The translations under genes and the position numbers were made by a program. Under the pieces are notes generated by a model. The model saw only the letters and a program-made list of their open reading frames with translations, had not been told where the DNA came from and made no database searches. From Cognatiluteimonas lumbrici (GTDB taxonomy: Bacteria; Pseudomonadota; Gammaproteobacteria; Xanthomonadales; Xanthomonadaceae), in the NCBI RefSeq assembly GCF_006476065.1, contig NZ_ML636798.1, positions 478,906 through 542,905 of the forward strand: DNA of 64,000 nt, written 5' to 3'. Below, in pieces: positions 1-8,752 of the stretch. How positions within the stretch are numbered: position 1 is the stretch's first letter; each line of letters opens with the position of its first letter.

Positions 1-2117
1 CGGAGCGGGACCCGGCCGGCGTCGCGGCCGTCGGCGATCGCGAGCACGTCCGGGCCGCTGCGCCGGAACACCAGGTCGATGCGGTGCTCACCGACCTCCA
101 GGTCGCGCAGCACCAGCCGGTCGACGCCGGCCGGCAGCCGCGGACGCGTGATGTGCACCTCGCCGGCCCAGCCGTCCACCTCAACGCCGAGGCAGGCCTG
201 CAGCAGCATGAACGCGGCCCCGGCGGCCCACGCCTGCGGCAGGCAGGCGACCGGGTAGGACACCGGGGTGTTGCCGTGCTTGCGCGGGAACCCGCAGAAC
301 AGTTCCGGCAGGCGCATGCCGAAGTGGTTGGCGGTCTCGAACATGGCGCGCAGCAGGCGCAGGGCACCGTCGCGGTCGCCGCTGCGGGCGATGCCTGCGG
401 CGCACAGCGCGGTGTCGTGCGGCCACACCGAGCCGTTGTGGTAGGACATCGGGTTGTAGCGCGCCTCCCCGGTGGCCAGCGTGCGCACGCCCCAGCCGCT
501 GGCGAAGGCCGGCGACAGCAGTTGCGCGGCGGTGCGCGCGGCGCGCTCCGGCGAAGGCAGCCCGACATAGAGCAGGTGCCCCGGGTTGCTCGCGCGCACG
601 CGGCACAGCGTTCCTTCGCCGTCCAGGGCGATCCCGTAGAAGCCGTGTTCGGGCATCCAGAAGTGGCGCTCGACACCGTCGCGCAGGTGCCCCGCGCGCG
701 CCTGCCAGCGCGCCGCGTCCTCCTGCTCGCCGCGGCGCAGCGCCAGCATCGCCATCGCCTGCAGTGCCGCGTACGCGTAGCCTTGGACCTCGACCAGCGC
801 GATCGGGCCGCGCGGGAAGCTGCCGTCGGCGTGGAACACCGAGTCGTGGCTGTCCTTCCAGCCCTGGTTGGCGAGGCCGCTGTCCTCGCCGCGCGCGTAG
901 TCGAGGAAGCCCAGCGGGTTGGCGTCGCAGGTGCGTTCGATCCAGGCGGTCGCCGCGCGCAGCGCCGGCCACAGTCGTTCGATGAAGGCGAGGTCGCCGG
1001 TGCGCCGCGCATAGGCGCCGGCGAGCATCACGAACAGCGGGGTGGTGTCGACGCCGCCGTAGTAGCGCCCGAACGGCAGCTCGCGCAGCGTCGCCATCTC
1101 GCCCTTGCGGGTCTCGTGCATGATCTTGCCCGGGGCCGCGTCGAGGAACGCCGAGGACTCGTGCGCCTGGTGCTCGGCCAGGAAGGCGAGCACGCCGCGG
1201 GCCAGGGTCGGGTTGAGCCACAGCACCTGCAGCGAGGTGATCACCGCGTCGCGGCCGAAGGGGGTCGAGAACCAGGGAATGCCGGCGAACGGGTAGGGCC
1301 CGGTCGGCAGGTCGCTGGTCAGCAGCGCGAGGTCGGCGCGCGAGCGTTCCATCCAGTCCGCGAACAGCGGGGCGCCGCTGCGCACGCGCGCGCCGCGCCG
1401 GTGGCGTGCGCGCATGCGCCGGCGGGCGTGCGCGGCCGCATCGCGGTAGCGGGCGAGGTTCGGCACTTCCTGCGCGACCAGTCCGACCTCGATGAACAGT
1501 TCGTCGGCCGCGCCGGGTTCGAGCTCCAGCAGGAACTCGGCGCCCTGTTCGTCCACCCGCAGCGGTGCCCGCGACCAGGCCACCGCGGATTCGCGCAGGC
1601 GGCCGTCCAGCCCGCGGTACCCGAACACCAGGTTGTCGGTGCCGACCCGCGCCGGCTGCATCTCGCCGCGGCGGGAGCGCTCGACGCCGCGCACCTCGAA
1701 CATGTCGCGGAAGTCGGCGGCGTAGTCGAAACGCAGCGGCGCGCGCACCGGTTCGAGCCCGTAGTTGTGGAAGCGCAGGCGCTCGTACAGGCGGTTGCCG
1801 CTCAGGAAGCGCGTGCGTGCGATATGCAGCAGGCCGGACGGCAGCGCGTCCACGCCCAGCGGCGGCAGCGGCTGGTTGGTGAGGTGGGCGACGAAGAAGA
1901 CGTTGTCGCGGGTGACCGTCGCGCTCAGCATCTCCGGGCGCGCGCCGGCGATGCGCAGCGTCGCGCGCGAGAGCAGCCGCGTGTCGTCGTGGAACAGTCC
2001 GTCGCTGTCGCCCTCGATGTCGCCATAGGCGTTGGCGACGAGGAAGCTGTCCCCGTCCTTGAGTACGTGGGTGGTGAAGGAGGCGGCGGTCGCCGCCGGT
2101 TGCACCTCGCTGGTCAT
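1..2117 (-). CDS. Amylo-alpha-1,6-glucosidase / glycogen-debranching family protein (C-terminus beyond window)
   Basis: The frame is open from an ATG at 2117 to the left edge, giving about 705 residues without the stop. The N-terminal third has the beta-rich GDE_N_bis-type layout. The rest resembles the (alpha/alpha)6-barrel amylo-1,6-glucosidase domain, with the landmark strings GRDAVITSLQVLW, QGWKDSHDSVF and YNPMSYHNGSVWPHD. This family hydrolyses alpha-glucosidic linkages in glycogen-like or small glucosyl compounds; the exact substrate cannot be told from sequence. The start lies 19 nt after the stop of a GT4 glycosyltransferase on the same strand, and such pairs are common in proteobacteria, so they probably act together on one alpha-glucan or glucoside. 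No signal peptide is seen, so it should be cytoplasmic. Confidence 0.85.
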   Translation of the reverse strand, partial: MTSEVQPAATAASFTTHVLKDGDSFLVANAYGDIEGDSDGLFHDDTRLLSRATLRIAGARPEMLSATVTRDNVFFVAHLTNQPLPPLGVDALPSGLLHIARTRFLSGNRLYERLRFHNYGLEPVRAPLRFDYAADFRDMFEVRGVERSRRGEMQPARVGTDNLVFGYRGLDGRLRESAVAWSRAPLRVDEQGAEFLLELEPGAADELFIEVGLVAQEVPNLARYRDAAAHARRRMRARHRRGARVRSGAPLFADWMERSRADLALLTSDLPTGPYPFAGIPWFSTPFGRDAVITSLQVLWLNPTLARGVLAFLAEHQAHESSAFLDAAPGKIMHETRKGEMATLRELPFGRYYGGVDTTPLFVMLAGAYARRTGDLAFIERLWPALRAATAWIERTCDANPLGFLDYARGEDSGLANQGWKDSHDSVFHADGSFPRGPIALVEVQGYAYAALQAMAMLALRRGEQEDAARWQARAGHLRDGVERHFWMPEHGFYGIALDGEGTLCRVRASNPGHLLYVGLPSPERAARTAAQLLSPAFASGWGVRTLATGEARYNPMSYHNGSVWPHDTALCAAGIARSGDRDGALRLLRAMFETANHFGMRLPELFCGFPRKHGNTPVSYPVACLPQAWAAGAAFMLLQACLGVEVDGWAGEVHITRPRLPAGVDRLVLRDLEVGEHRIDLVFRRSGPDVLAIADGRDAGRVPL

Positions 2118-2136
2118 CGCGCGCGGGTTCGGATCC

Positions 2137-3228
2137 TCATGCCATGGGCTGGTTTGCCGCCACGGCGGCCGGCGCCAGCAGCGGCAGCGGCTGTGCGGTT
2201 TCCGGCAGCAGGCGCGCGTACAGCGCCTCGTAGCTGCGGGCCATGGCCTCGGCCGAATAGCGGCGCTCGAACACGGCGCGCACCGCGCGGCGGTCGTAGC
2301 CGGCGACTTCCGCGACCGCGGCCACCGCCTCGGCATGCGAATCCACCACCCGTCCGCTGACGCCGTCGTCCACGACCTCGGGCACCGAGCCGCACCTCCA
2401 GGCCACGACGGGCGTGCCGCAGGCCATGGCCTCGATCATCACCAGGCCGAACGGTTCCGGCCAGTCGATCGGGAAGAGGAGTGCAGTGGCGCCGCCGAGG
2501 AACGCGGGCTTCTCGCGGTCGCCGATCTCGCCGAGGAATTCCACCAGCGGGTGGTCGAGCAGCGGTTCGATGACGTCGTGGAAGTAGTCGCGGTCGGCGT
2601 TGTCGACCTTGGCCGCGATCTTCAGCGGCATGCCGGCGTCGATCGCGATCGCGATCGCGCGGTCCGGGCGCTTCTCCGGCGAGATGCGGCCGAGGAAGGC
2701 CAGGTAGCCGCCGTCCGCCTGCGGCGAGAACGGGTACAGCCGCCGCGGCATGCCGTGGTAAACGGTGCCGAGCCAGTTGGCGAAGCGCAGCGGATGGCGC
2801 TGGTGGTCGGAGATCGACACCAGCGGGTAGTGCGGCCAGCGCCGGTAGGTCTCGGCCAGGTCCTTGAGGTCGAGGCGCCCGTGCAGGGTGGTCAGGGTGT
2901 GCGCGGCGCAGTCCTCGAACATCGGGAAGTGCAGCATGTCCACGTGGAAGTGGATGACGTCGAACTCGCGTGCGCGCCGGCGCACCTCGTGCAGCAGCGA
3001 CAGGTGCGCGGCGAGGTCGGACTTCAGCGACGCCGGGTCCAGCCGGATCGGCTGGTCGCGCACCGCGACCAGCCTGGCATCGGTGCGCGCGTCCGCGGCG
3101 GCGAACAGCGTCACCTCGTGCCCGAGGTCCACGAGTGCATCGGTGAGGTGGGCGACGACGCGCTCGGTGCCGCCGTAGAGCCGCGGGGGGACGGCTTCGT
3201 ACAGTGGCGCGACCTGGGCGATCCTCAT
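2137..3228 (-). CDS. Glycosyltransferase family 4 protein
   Basis: This 363-residue protein has a GT-B fold. The N-terminal MRIAQVAPLYE and RLYGGTERVV strings are the acceptor-side Rossmann entry with its glycine-rich loop. The C-terminal half has GRISPEKRPDRAI and the EX7E-type motif EPFGLVMIEAMACGTPVVA that binds the nucleotide-sugar donor. Family 4 enzymes are retaining transferases; donor and acceptor are not predictable here. The start is the ATG at 3228, the first in frame. It sits upstream of the debranching-type enzyme with a 19-nt gap and is probably co-transcribed with it. It lacks a signal peptide or membrane segment. Confidence 0.88.
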   Translation of the reverse strand: MRIAQVAPLYEAVPPRLYGGTERVVAHLTDALVDLGHEVTLFAAADARTDARLVAVRDQPIRLDPASLKSDLAAHLSLLHEVRRRAREFDVIHFHVDMLHFPMFEDCAAHTLTTLHGRLDLKDLAETYRRWPHYPLVSISDHQRHPLRFANWLGTVYHGMPRRLYPFSPQADGGYLAFLGRISPEKRPDRAIAIAIDAGMPLKIAAKVDNADRDYFHDVIEPLLDHPLVEFLGEIGDREKPAFLGGATALLFPIDWPEPFGLVMIEAMACGTPVVAWRCGSVPEVVDDGVSGRVVDSHAEAVAAVAEVAGYDRRAVRAVFERRYSAEAMARSYEALYARLLPETAQPLPLLAPAAVAANQPMA

Positions 3229-3292
3229 GGCGTGCGGGCTCCGGCGGGGGGTGCCGCCAAGATAGGGACGCGCGCGTGTAAGCCAAGTGGTG

Positions 3293-3823
3293 TCAGCGCG
3301 GCAGGCGTACGTCCGTGAGCCGCCAGCGCAGGCCCTGGCGGGTGAGGATGAACGCCAGCGGAGCGCCGGAGGCGTCCTGGACCGTGATGCTGAACCGGGA
3401 CGGCGACAGGTAGCGGTAGCGGGCGTCGCGCAGCGGCTCGCGTCCGGTGTCGCCCGGCGCGGGCGGGGCGAAGTCGTCGCCGACCTGGCGCCAGATGGCG
3501 CGGCCTTCCATCAGCGCGGCGAGCCCGGCAGGGTTGACCGTCGCGTCCACCGCGAGGCTGGTCGCGCCGGTGGCCATGCGCAGCCCGACCGCGCCGAGCA
3601 CGCTCGACTGCATTTCGGCGCCGGCATCGCGGACCAGGCGGTCGGCGAGCTGGTGCTTGAGGCTCGCGCGCAGGGCCGGGAAGTCGACGTGCGTGGCGAG
3701 CGCCCCGGCGTCCTGGTTGCGCAGTGCGTCCTTGATCGCGTGCACGGCCAGCCACGGGCCCGCCGCGACCCAGCCGAGCAGGACGAGCAATGCGACGGCC
3801 AGCAACCATCCGGCCTTCTTCAT
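3293..3823 (-). CDS. DUF2939 family membrane-anchored protein
   Basis: This 176-residue protein has a single N-terminal hydrophobic segment (about residues 4-24, preceded by MKKAG), either a signal anchor or an uncleaved signal. The following soluble domain resembles DUF2939, with the typical AIKDALRNQDAGALATHVDF opening and a C-terminal QGLRWRLTDVRLP end. Its function is unknown in the family. The ATG at 3823 lies 1 nt after the stop of the TIGR02453 gene, so the two are translationally coupled. A longer frame continues upstream without a stop, but that is only high-GC read-through across the neighbouring gene; the MKKAGWLL start gives a sensible protein. Confidence 0.8.
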   Translation of the reverse strand: MKKAGWLLAVALLVLLGWVAAGPWLAVHAIKDALRNQDAGALATHVDFPALRASLKHQLADRLVRDAGAEMQSSVLGAVGLRMATGATSLAVDATVNPAGLAALMEGRAIWRQVGDDFAPPAPGDTGREPLRDARYRYLSPSRFSITVQDASGAPLAFILTRQGLRWRLTDVRLPR

Positions 3824-3824
3824 C

Positions 3825-4517
3825 TCAGAACTCCAGGTCCAGGGCGGCGCACAGATAGTCCACGAGCGGCGCCAGCGCCGCCAGGTCGCGTTCCAGCGTG
3901 GCGCGCAGGCGCGGCCCGGCCATGGTGGCGTCGGGCAGCGGCCGGGTGGCGACGAAGTTGCGCCGGCGCAGGTCGTCGATGAAGGCGAAGTCGCGCGGGA
4001 AGCCGTGCGGCGGGCGCACCAGCATGTCGCTGTCGCCGTGCGCGTAGCGGCGCGCGAAGGCCGGCGCGTGCGCGGCCGCTTTCCAGGCCCCGGGGTTGTC
4101 GAAGATGAACTGGCGCACCCGCCGCTGCGTGTGCGTTTCGGGGTGCCAGAGTCCGGCGCCGACGAAGCTCGCGCCCGGTTCGAGGTGGATGTAGAACGAG
4201 GGTGCGGCCACCTCGCGGCGGCGGTGGTGGAACAGGCGCGCGCCCTGCCAGGACTTGTACGGCGACTTGTCGTTGGCGTAGCGGGTGTCGCGCTGGATCC
4301 GGAACAGCGAGCCGCCGACCGGGCGCGGGTCGGCGCGGTAGTGCAGGCTGATCGCGGCCAGCGCCGGCTGCAGGTCGCCGAGCAGCCGCTGGAACGGCGC
4401 GCGCACATGCGCCTCGTAGTCCGCCTTGTGGGCGTGGAACCAGGCGCGTTCGTTGTGGCGCGCGAGCGCGCGCAGGAAGCGGAAGGACCTGTCCGAGAAA
4501 TACGCAGCCATGGCCAT
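3825..4517 (-). CDS. TIGR02453 / DUF2461 family protein
   Basis: This 230-residue conserved protein has the family hallmarks FLRALARHNERAWFHAHKADYE near the N-terminus, RDTRYANDKSPYK and YIHLEPGASFVGAGLW. The family is widespread in bacteria and fungi but has no firmly assigned biochemical role. The ATG at 4517 is chosen; a second ATG two codons later (4511) is equally possible. The reading frame stays open for another 1.7 kb upstream, but those residues overlap sbcB and kmo in another frame and are not coding. A palindromic repeat pair lies just before the start, so this gene and DUF2939 may form their own unit. Confidence 0.82.
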   Translation of the reverse strand: MAMAAYFSDRSFRFLRALARHNERAWFHAHKADYEAHVRAPFQRLLGDLQPALAAISLHYRADPRPVGGSLFRIQRDTRYANDKSPYKSWQGARLFHHRRREVAAPSFYIHLEPGASFVGAGLWHPETHTQRRVRQFIFDNPGAWKAAAHAPAFARRYAHGDSDMLVRPPHGFPRDFAFIDDLRRRNFVATRPLPDATMAGPRLRATLERDLAALAPLVDYLCAALDLEF

Positions 4518-4520
4518 ATT

Positions 4521-4599
4521 GTAGGAGCCGCCATGGCGGCGAGCCTTTCCCCGATTGCCGCGCCATCCGGGAAGAGCTCGCCGCCATGGCGGCTCCCAC
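4521..4599. repeat. REP-like palindrome doublet, inverted (tail to tail)
   Basis: Two 23-bp copies face each other: GTAGGAGCCGCCATGGCGG plus CGAG at 4521-4543, and its reverse complement with head GTGGGAGCC at 4577-4599. They match at 22 of 23 positions and are separated by 33 bp. Each unit is a GTRGGAGC head plus a GC-rich imperfect palindrome, the organisation of REP elements with GTAG-type heads known in Xanthomonadaceae. The doublet sits between sbcB (stop at 4607) and the TIGR02453 gene (start 4517), where it could act as a transcript end or stabiliser. Confidence 0.75.
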
Positions 4600-4606
4600 G
4601 GGGTTT

Positions 4607-6040
4607 TTACAGGCCCAGGCCGGCCTTCCAGTCCTCGAGCGCGTCGAGCAGCGCGAGCTTCGCCGGGTCGCCGGCATGCGCGGCGCGCAGCGCTGTCAAC
4701 TCGGCCTCGAACGCACCGAGGTCGGGGTCGGCCAGCCCGCTCCCGGGGCGCAGGCGCTCGCGGCGCCAGGCGTCCCAGCGCGCACGCTCCTCGACCGACA
4801 GGGTGACCGGCCAGTTGCGCGCGCGGTACCGGAACAGCAGCTCGCGCAGGCGCGGGTCCTCGAAGCCGAACTCGCGCTGGGCGAGCGCCTGCGGCGGCGT
4901 GGCCCGCACCATCGCGCAGCGCTGGCGGTCGCCGTCCGGAAGGAAGCCGTCGTACAGCGAGGCGTCGGCGTCGCCGGGCGGGCGCGGCGCCTGCAGGGCG
5001 AACACGCGGCGGACCTTCTCGGCGACCTCCGCGGCGACGCCGCGCAAGCGCTCCGCGCGTGCCTCGGCCAGCGCGCGGTCGATGCCCAGGCGCTCGAAGT
5101 CGGCCTCGCGCAGGTGGTTCCAGGCCACCAGCGCCGGGCAGCGGTTGAGGTGCACTTCCTTCAGCGGGACGCGCTCCTCGCCCTCGGCCAGCTCCTCGCG
5201 GCGCACGTACAGGCGCGAGGCGATGGTCTCGGCGTCGAGCCCCAGCAGCAGTTCCGGGTCGCCGTCGAGGTCGAACACCAGCATGCGGCTGTCGATCGCG
5301 GGATGCCTGGCGACGGGCAGCACCGCCGCGGCGCACAGGCGGGCGGCCGGGTAGCGCTGCGACACGTGCAGCGCGGGCTGCATCGCGATCGGGTCGAGCA
5401 GCTGCGCGGCGCGGCGCTTGTCGCGCAGGCTGAGCGCATACTCCCACAGCCGCGGCTGGGCCTCGCGCAGGCGTCGCGCGAGGCCGATCAGCGCGCGCAC
5501 GTCCGACAGCGCCTCGTGGGCCTGGCCTTCGCGCACGCCGTTGGCCTCGGCCAGGTGCTCGAGCCGGAACGAGGTCGCGCCGTCCTCGCGCTTGGGCCAG
5601 GCGATGCCTTCGGGGCGCAGCGCGTGCGCCAGCCGCATCACGTCGAGCAGGTCCCAGCGGCAGTTGCCGGCTTTCCACTCGCGCTCGTAGGGATCGTAGA
5701 AGCTGCGGAACAGGCCGCAGCGCACGAACTCGTCGTCGAAGCGCAGCGAGTTGTAGCCCAGCGTGCAGGTCTTCGGGCGGGCCATCTCCTCGAAGATGCG
5801 CGCGAATGCGGCGGCCTCGTTCACGCCCTCGGCGAGGGCGCGCTGCGGGGTGATGCCGGTCACCAGGGTGGCGCCGGGGGAGGGCAGCAGGTCGTCGGCC
5901 GGCTGCACCAGGAACTCGACCGGCTCCTCGACCTGGCGCAGCGACTCGTCGGTGCGGATCGCCGCGAACTGCGCGATGCGCGACAGGCGCGGATCGCTGC
6001 CGAAGGTCTCCAGGTCGTAGAACAGGAAGCTCGCGCTCAT
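4607..6040 (-). CDS. sbcB: Exodeoxyribonuclease I (3'-5' ssDNA exonuclease)
   Basis: The protein is 477 residues, close to the E. coli length of 475. It degrades single-stranded DNA 3' to 5' and works in recombination and mismatch repair. The DEDDh exonuclease motifs are visible: FLFYDLETFGSDP (ExoI) near residue 5, LGYNSLRFDDEFVR (ExoII), and HEALSDVRALIGLARRL (ExoIII). The C-terminal SH3-like and helical regions follow (FRYRARNWP, LADPDLGAFEAE). The ATG at 6040 overlaps the TGA of kmo by four bases (ATGA), so its translation is coupled to the end of the kynurenine operon. That linkage is positional; no metabolic link to tryptophan degradation is known. Confidence 0.95.
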   Translation of the reverse strand: MSASFLFYDLETFGSDPRLSRIAQFAAIRTDESLRQVEEPVEFLVQPADDLLPSPGATLVTGITPQRALAEGVNEAAAFARIFEEMARPKTCTLGYNSLRFDDEFVRCGLFRSFYDPYEREWKAGNCRWDLLDVMRLAHALRPEGIAWPKREDGATSFRLEHLAEANGVREGQAHEALSDVRALIGLARRLREAQPRLWEYALSLRDKRRAAQLLDPIAMQPALHVSQRYPAARLCAAAVLPVARHPAIDSRMLVFDLDGDPELLLGLDAETIASRLYVRREELAEGEERVPLKEVHLNRCPALVAWNHLREADFERLGIDRALAEARAERLRGVAAEVAEKVRRVFALQAPRPPGDADASLYDGFLPDGDRQRCAMVRATPPQALAQREFGFEDPRLRELLFRYRARNWPVTLSVEERARWDAWRRERLRPGSGLADPDLGAFEAELTALRAAHAGDPAKLALLDALEDWKAGLGL

Positions 6041-7413
6041 GTGGGAGCCGCCACGGCGGCGATCGGCGGCAATCTTGCCTCCACCATCGCATCGGCCGCG
6101 GCCCAGTCCACTCCGTCGAGCGAGTCCAGCCCGCGCGTCGCCTCGACCAGGATGCCGCGTTGCACTTCGCTGCGCTCGAGCGCCAGCGAGTACGGGATGC
6201 GCATGAAGGTGACCATGCTGTAGTGCGGCACGAAGCGCGTCGGGTGCCGCTGCTGCAGCGCAAGTTCGAGTTCGCGTTGCAGCAGGAAGTCCGGGTCGTC
6301 CACCAGGTCGCGCATCTCGATGTAGTTGTCGAGCGCCATGCGCTGGATCGCCAGCGCGTCGGGCATGCGCTCGCGCTCGAAGGCGGCGAAGGCCGTCGCC
6401 AGGTCGGGCGCCGCGTCCATGTGCCCGGCCAGGGCCACGCAGTCCTCGAACGCGCAGTTCATGCCCTGGCCGTGGAACGGGACCATGGCATGCGCGGCGT
6501 CGCCGAGCAGGACGGCGTCGCCGCCGAGGTGCCAGCGGTCCAGGTAGAGGGTGCCCAGGCTGCCGACCGGATTGGTCTCGTACAGTCGCGCCAGTTCGGG
6601 GATCAGCGGCAGCGCATCCGGGAAGTCGCGCTCGAACAGCGCGATCGCGTCGGCGGCGGAGTCCACCGCATCGAAGTTGGGGTCGCCGTGGCCCTCGTCG
6701 TGCAGGGCCATGAACAGGGTCACGGTGAAGTTGCGCTCGTCGTTGGGCAGGGCGATGCACATGTAGCGGCCGCGCGGCCAGATGTGCAGCGCGTTGGGCT
6801 CGATCCGGAAGCCGCCGTCGCGCGCGGGCGGGATCTCCAGCTCCTTGTAGCCGTGGCCGAGCCATTCGGTGCGTTCGCCGAGGTCAACCCATTTCGCCAT
6901 CTGCGCGCGCAGCGTGGAGCCGGCGCCGTCGCAGCCGAGCAGGCAGGCGAACGGGCGTTCGTGGACCTGGCCGTCGCCGCGGTAGGTGGCGCGCTTGCGC
7001 TCGAAGTCCACCGACACCAGTCCGTGGTCGAAGTGCAGGCGCGCGCCCGCCGCCTCGGCGCACTCGATCAGGCTGATGTTGAGCTCGCCGCGGCTGACCG
7101 ACCAGATCACCTCGCTGTCGTCGCGACCGTAGCGTTGCAGCTGCGGGGTGCCGCCGAGCGGATGCACCATGCGCCCGCGCATCATCACCGCGCGCTCGAG
7201 CACCGGGCGGTCGGCCTCGGCCTGGCGCAGCGCGTGCAGGCCGCGTTCGGCCAGCGCGAGGTTGATCGAGCGTCCGCCGGCGTAGCCGTGCAGGCGCGGG
7301 TCGCCGCGCCGCTCGTAGACGTCCACCTCCCAGCCGCGCCGGGCCAGCAGGATCGCCAGCAGCGCGCCGGCCAGGCCGGCGCCGACGATGCTGGCCTGCC
7401 GCGGCGTGCTCAC
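6037..7413 (-). CDS. kmo: Kynurenine 3-monooxygenase
   Basis: This 458-residue class A flavoprotein hydroxylates L-kynurenine to 3-hydroxykynurenine with NADPH and O2. It has the FAD dinucleotide fold IVGAGLAGALLAILLARRG at the N-terminus, the GCDGAGSTLR (DG) motif, and GDAAHAMVPFHGQGMNCAFED for the FAD ribityl site. The start is the GTG at 7413, which overlaps the kynureninase stop (GTGA). The gene ends in an ATGA overlap with sbcB. The last residues, LPPIAAVAAPT, are encoded by a REP-like palindrome (6041-6063), so the extreme C-terminus looks acquired. It acts directly upstream of kynureninase in the pathway. Confidence 0.95.
   Translation of the reverse strand: MSTPRQASIVGAGLAGALLAILLARRGWEVDVYERRGDPRLHGYAGGRSINLALAERGLHALRQAEADRPVLERAVMMRGRMVHPLGGTPQLQRYGRDDSEVIWSVSRGELNISLIECAEAAGARLHFDHGLVSVDFERKRATYRGDGQVHERPFACLLGCDGAGSTLRAQMAKWVDLGERTEWLGHGYKELEIPPARDGGFRIEPNALHIWPRGRYMCIALPNDERNFTVTLFMALHDEGHGDPNFDAVDSAADAIALFERDFPDALPLIPELARLYETNPVGSLGTLYLDRWHLGGDAVLLGDAAHAMVPFHGQGMNCAFEDCVALAGHMDAAPDLATAFAAFERERMPDALAIQRMALDNYIEMRDLVDDPDFLLQRELELALQQRHPTRFVPHYSMVTFMRIPYSLALERSEVQRGILVEATRGLDSLDGVDWAAADAMVEARLPPIAAVAAPT
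6041..6063. repeat. REP-like palindrome within the 3' end of kmo
   Basis: A single unit with head GTGGGAGCC and stem GCCACGGCGGC reads in the plus direction. It differs by two bases from the unit at 4577-4599. It lies inside the last codons of kmo on the opposite strand and touches the sbcB start codon, so it is a coding REP rather than an intergenic one. Confidence 0.65.
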
Positions 7414-8690
7414 GCGCCGCCTCCGCGCCAGGCGTCGACGGCGCGCGCGAAGCGCAGGATGTCGGCGTGGCTGTTGTACAGCGGCGCCGGCGAGATGCGG
7501 ATCACGTCGGGTTCGCGCCAGTCGCCGAGCACGCCGTGCCGCGCGAGGTGTTCGAACAGGGCGCGGCCGCGCTCGCGACCGCCGGCCACGCGCAAGGACA
7601 GCTGTGCGCCGCGCCGCTCGGGTTCGCGCGGCGTGACCACCTGCAGCGTGTCGGCCAGGCGCTCGCGGATCAGCGCTTCGAGGTAGCCGGTCAGGCGCAC
7701 CGAGCGCGCACGCAATGCGCCCATGCCGCCGGCGCGCGCGAACAGCTCGAGCGAGGCGCGCAGCGGCGCCAGCGACAGGATCTGCGGGTTGCTGAGCTGC
7801 CAGCCGTCGGCCCCGGGCGTCGGCGCGAACTCCGGCCCCATGCGGAAGCGGCTGGCCTGGTCGTGGCCCCACCAGCCGGCGAAGCGCGGGCGGGTGGTGC
7901 GCGCATGGCGAGCGTGCACGAAGCAGCCGCCGACCGCGCCCGGCCCGGAATTCATGTACTTGTAATGGCACCAGACCGCGAAGTCGGGGCCGTGCGCGTG
8001 CAGTTGCAACGGCAGGTTGCCGGCGGCGTGGGCGAGGTCGAAGCCGACCACCGCTCCGGCGGCATGGCCGAGGCGGGTGATCGCCTCGAGGTCGAAGGCC
8101 TGGCCGGTGCGGTACTGCACCCCTGGCCATAACACCAGCGCCAGGCGCTTGCCGTGGGTGGCGATCGCGCGCTCGATGGCCTCCATCGAGAAGGTGCCGT
8201 CAGGCTCGTCCGGCTCGAGCTCGATCAAGTCGGTGCCCGGATCGAAGCCGTGGAATCGCACCTGCGATTCCAGCGCGTGGCGGTCCGAGGGAAACGCGCC
8301 GGCCTCCATCAGGATCGCGGGGCGCTCGCGGGTCGGGCGGTAGAAGCTGACCAGCATCAGGTGCAGGTTGGCGGTCAGGGAGTTCATCGCCACCACCTCG
8401 GCGGGCTCTGCTCCCACCACCTCGGCCAGGCCATTGCGCACCAGCTCGTGGTAGGGCATCCACGGCGCCGGGTCGAGGAAGTGGCCCTCGACCGCGTCGC
8501 GCGCCCACTTGTCCATGACCTCGTCGACCATCGCCCGCGCGCCCTTCGGCTGCAGGCCCAGCGAGTTGCCGACGAAGTAGGCCTGCTCGCCGTCGCCATG
8601 GCGCGGCAGGTGGAACTCGGCGCGCAGCGCGGACAGCGGGTCGGCGGCGTCGAGTGCGGCGGCGTGCTGGTCGGAGAACGGCTCGGTCAT
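7410..8690 (-). CDS. kynU: Kynureninase
   Basis: This 426-residue PLP-dependent aminotransferase-fold hydrolase cleaves 3-hydroxykynurenine to 3-hydroxyanthranilate and alanine (also kynurenine to anthranilate). The Schiff-base lysine is Lys244 in CHYKYMNSGPGA. The PLP-pyridine aspartate is Asp218 in GFDLAHAAGN. YFVGNSLGLQPKGAR near residue 38 is the family's N-terminal signature. The ATG at 8690 gives the expected length. Upstream lies ACMSD with a 58-nt gap filled by a REP doublet; downstream kmo overlaps by 4 nt. The gene is often called kynB in Pseudomonas. Confidence 0.96.
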   Translation of the reverse strand: MTEPFSDQHAAALDAADPLSALRAEFHLPRHGDGEQAYFVGNSLGLQPKGARAMVDEVMDKWARDAVEGHFLDPAPWMPYHELVRNGLAEVVGAEPAEVVAMNSLTANLHLMLVSFYRPTRERPAILMEAGAFPSDRHALESQVRFHGFDPGTDLIELEPDEPDGTFSMEAIERAIATHGKRLALVLWPGVQYRTGQAFDLEAITRLGHAAGAVVGFDLAHAAGNLPLQLHAHGPDFAVWCHYKYMNSGPGAVGGCFVHARHARTTRPRFAGWWGHDQASRFRMGPEFAPTPGADGWQLSNPQILSLAPLRASLELFARAGGMGALRARSVRLTGYLEALIRERLADTLQVVTPREPERRGAQLSLRVAGGRERGRALFEHLARHGVLGDWREPDVIRISPAPLYNSHADILRFARAVDAWRGGGA

Positions 8691-8706
8691 GATCGGGTCA
8701 ATGTGT

Positions 8707-8752
8707 GTGGGAGCGCGCCTTGCGCGCGATCGCGGCCAAGGGCCGTTCCTAC
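8707..8752. repeat. REP-like palindrome doublet at the end of the ACMSD gene
   Basis: Two abutting units lie tail to tail: GTGGGAGCGCGCCTTGCGCG plus CGA (8707-8729), and the reverse complement of GTAGGAACGGCCCTTGGCCG plus CGA (8730-8752). The heads match the GTRGGA class seen elsewhere in the window, while the stems differ but keep the pairing. The CTA at 8749-8751 is the TAG stop codon of the ACMSD gene, so the repeat head supplies the stop. It fills the gap between ACMSD and kynU. Confidence 0.7.

Noticed and set aside
84-2360. 758-codon plus-strand open frame antisense to the debranching enzyme gene
   Set aside because: The protein is low-complexity Arg/Ala/Val/His-rich with no domain. 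The opposite strand encodes a clear amylo-1,6-glucosidase. It is a high-GC shadow frame.
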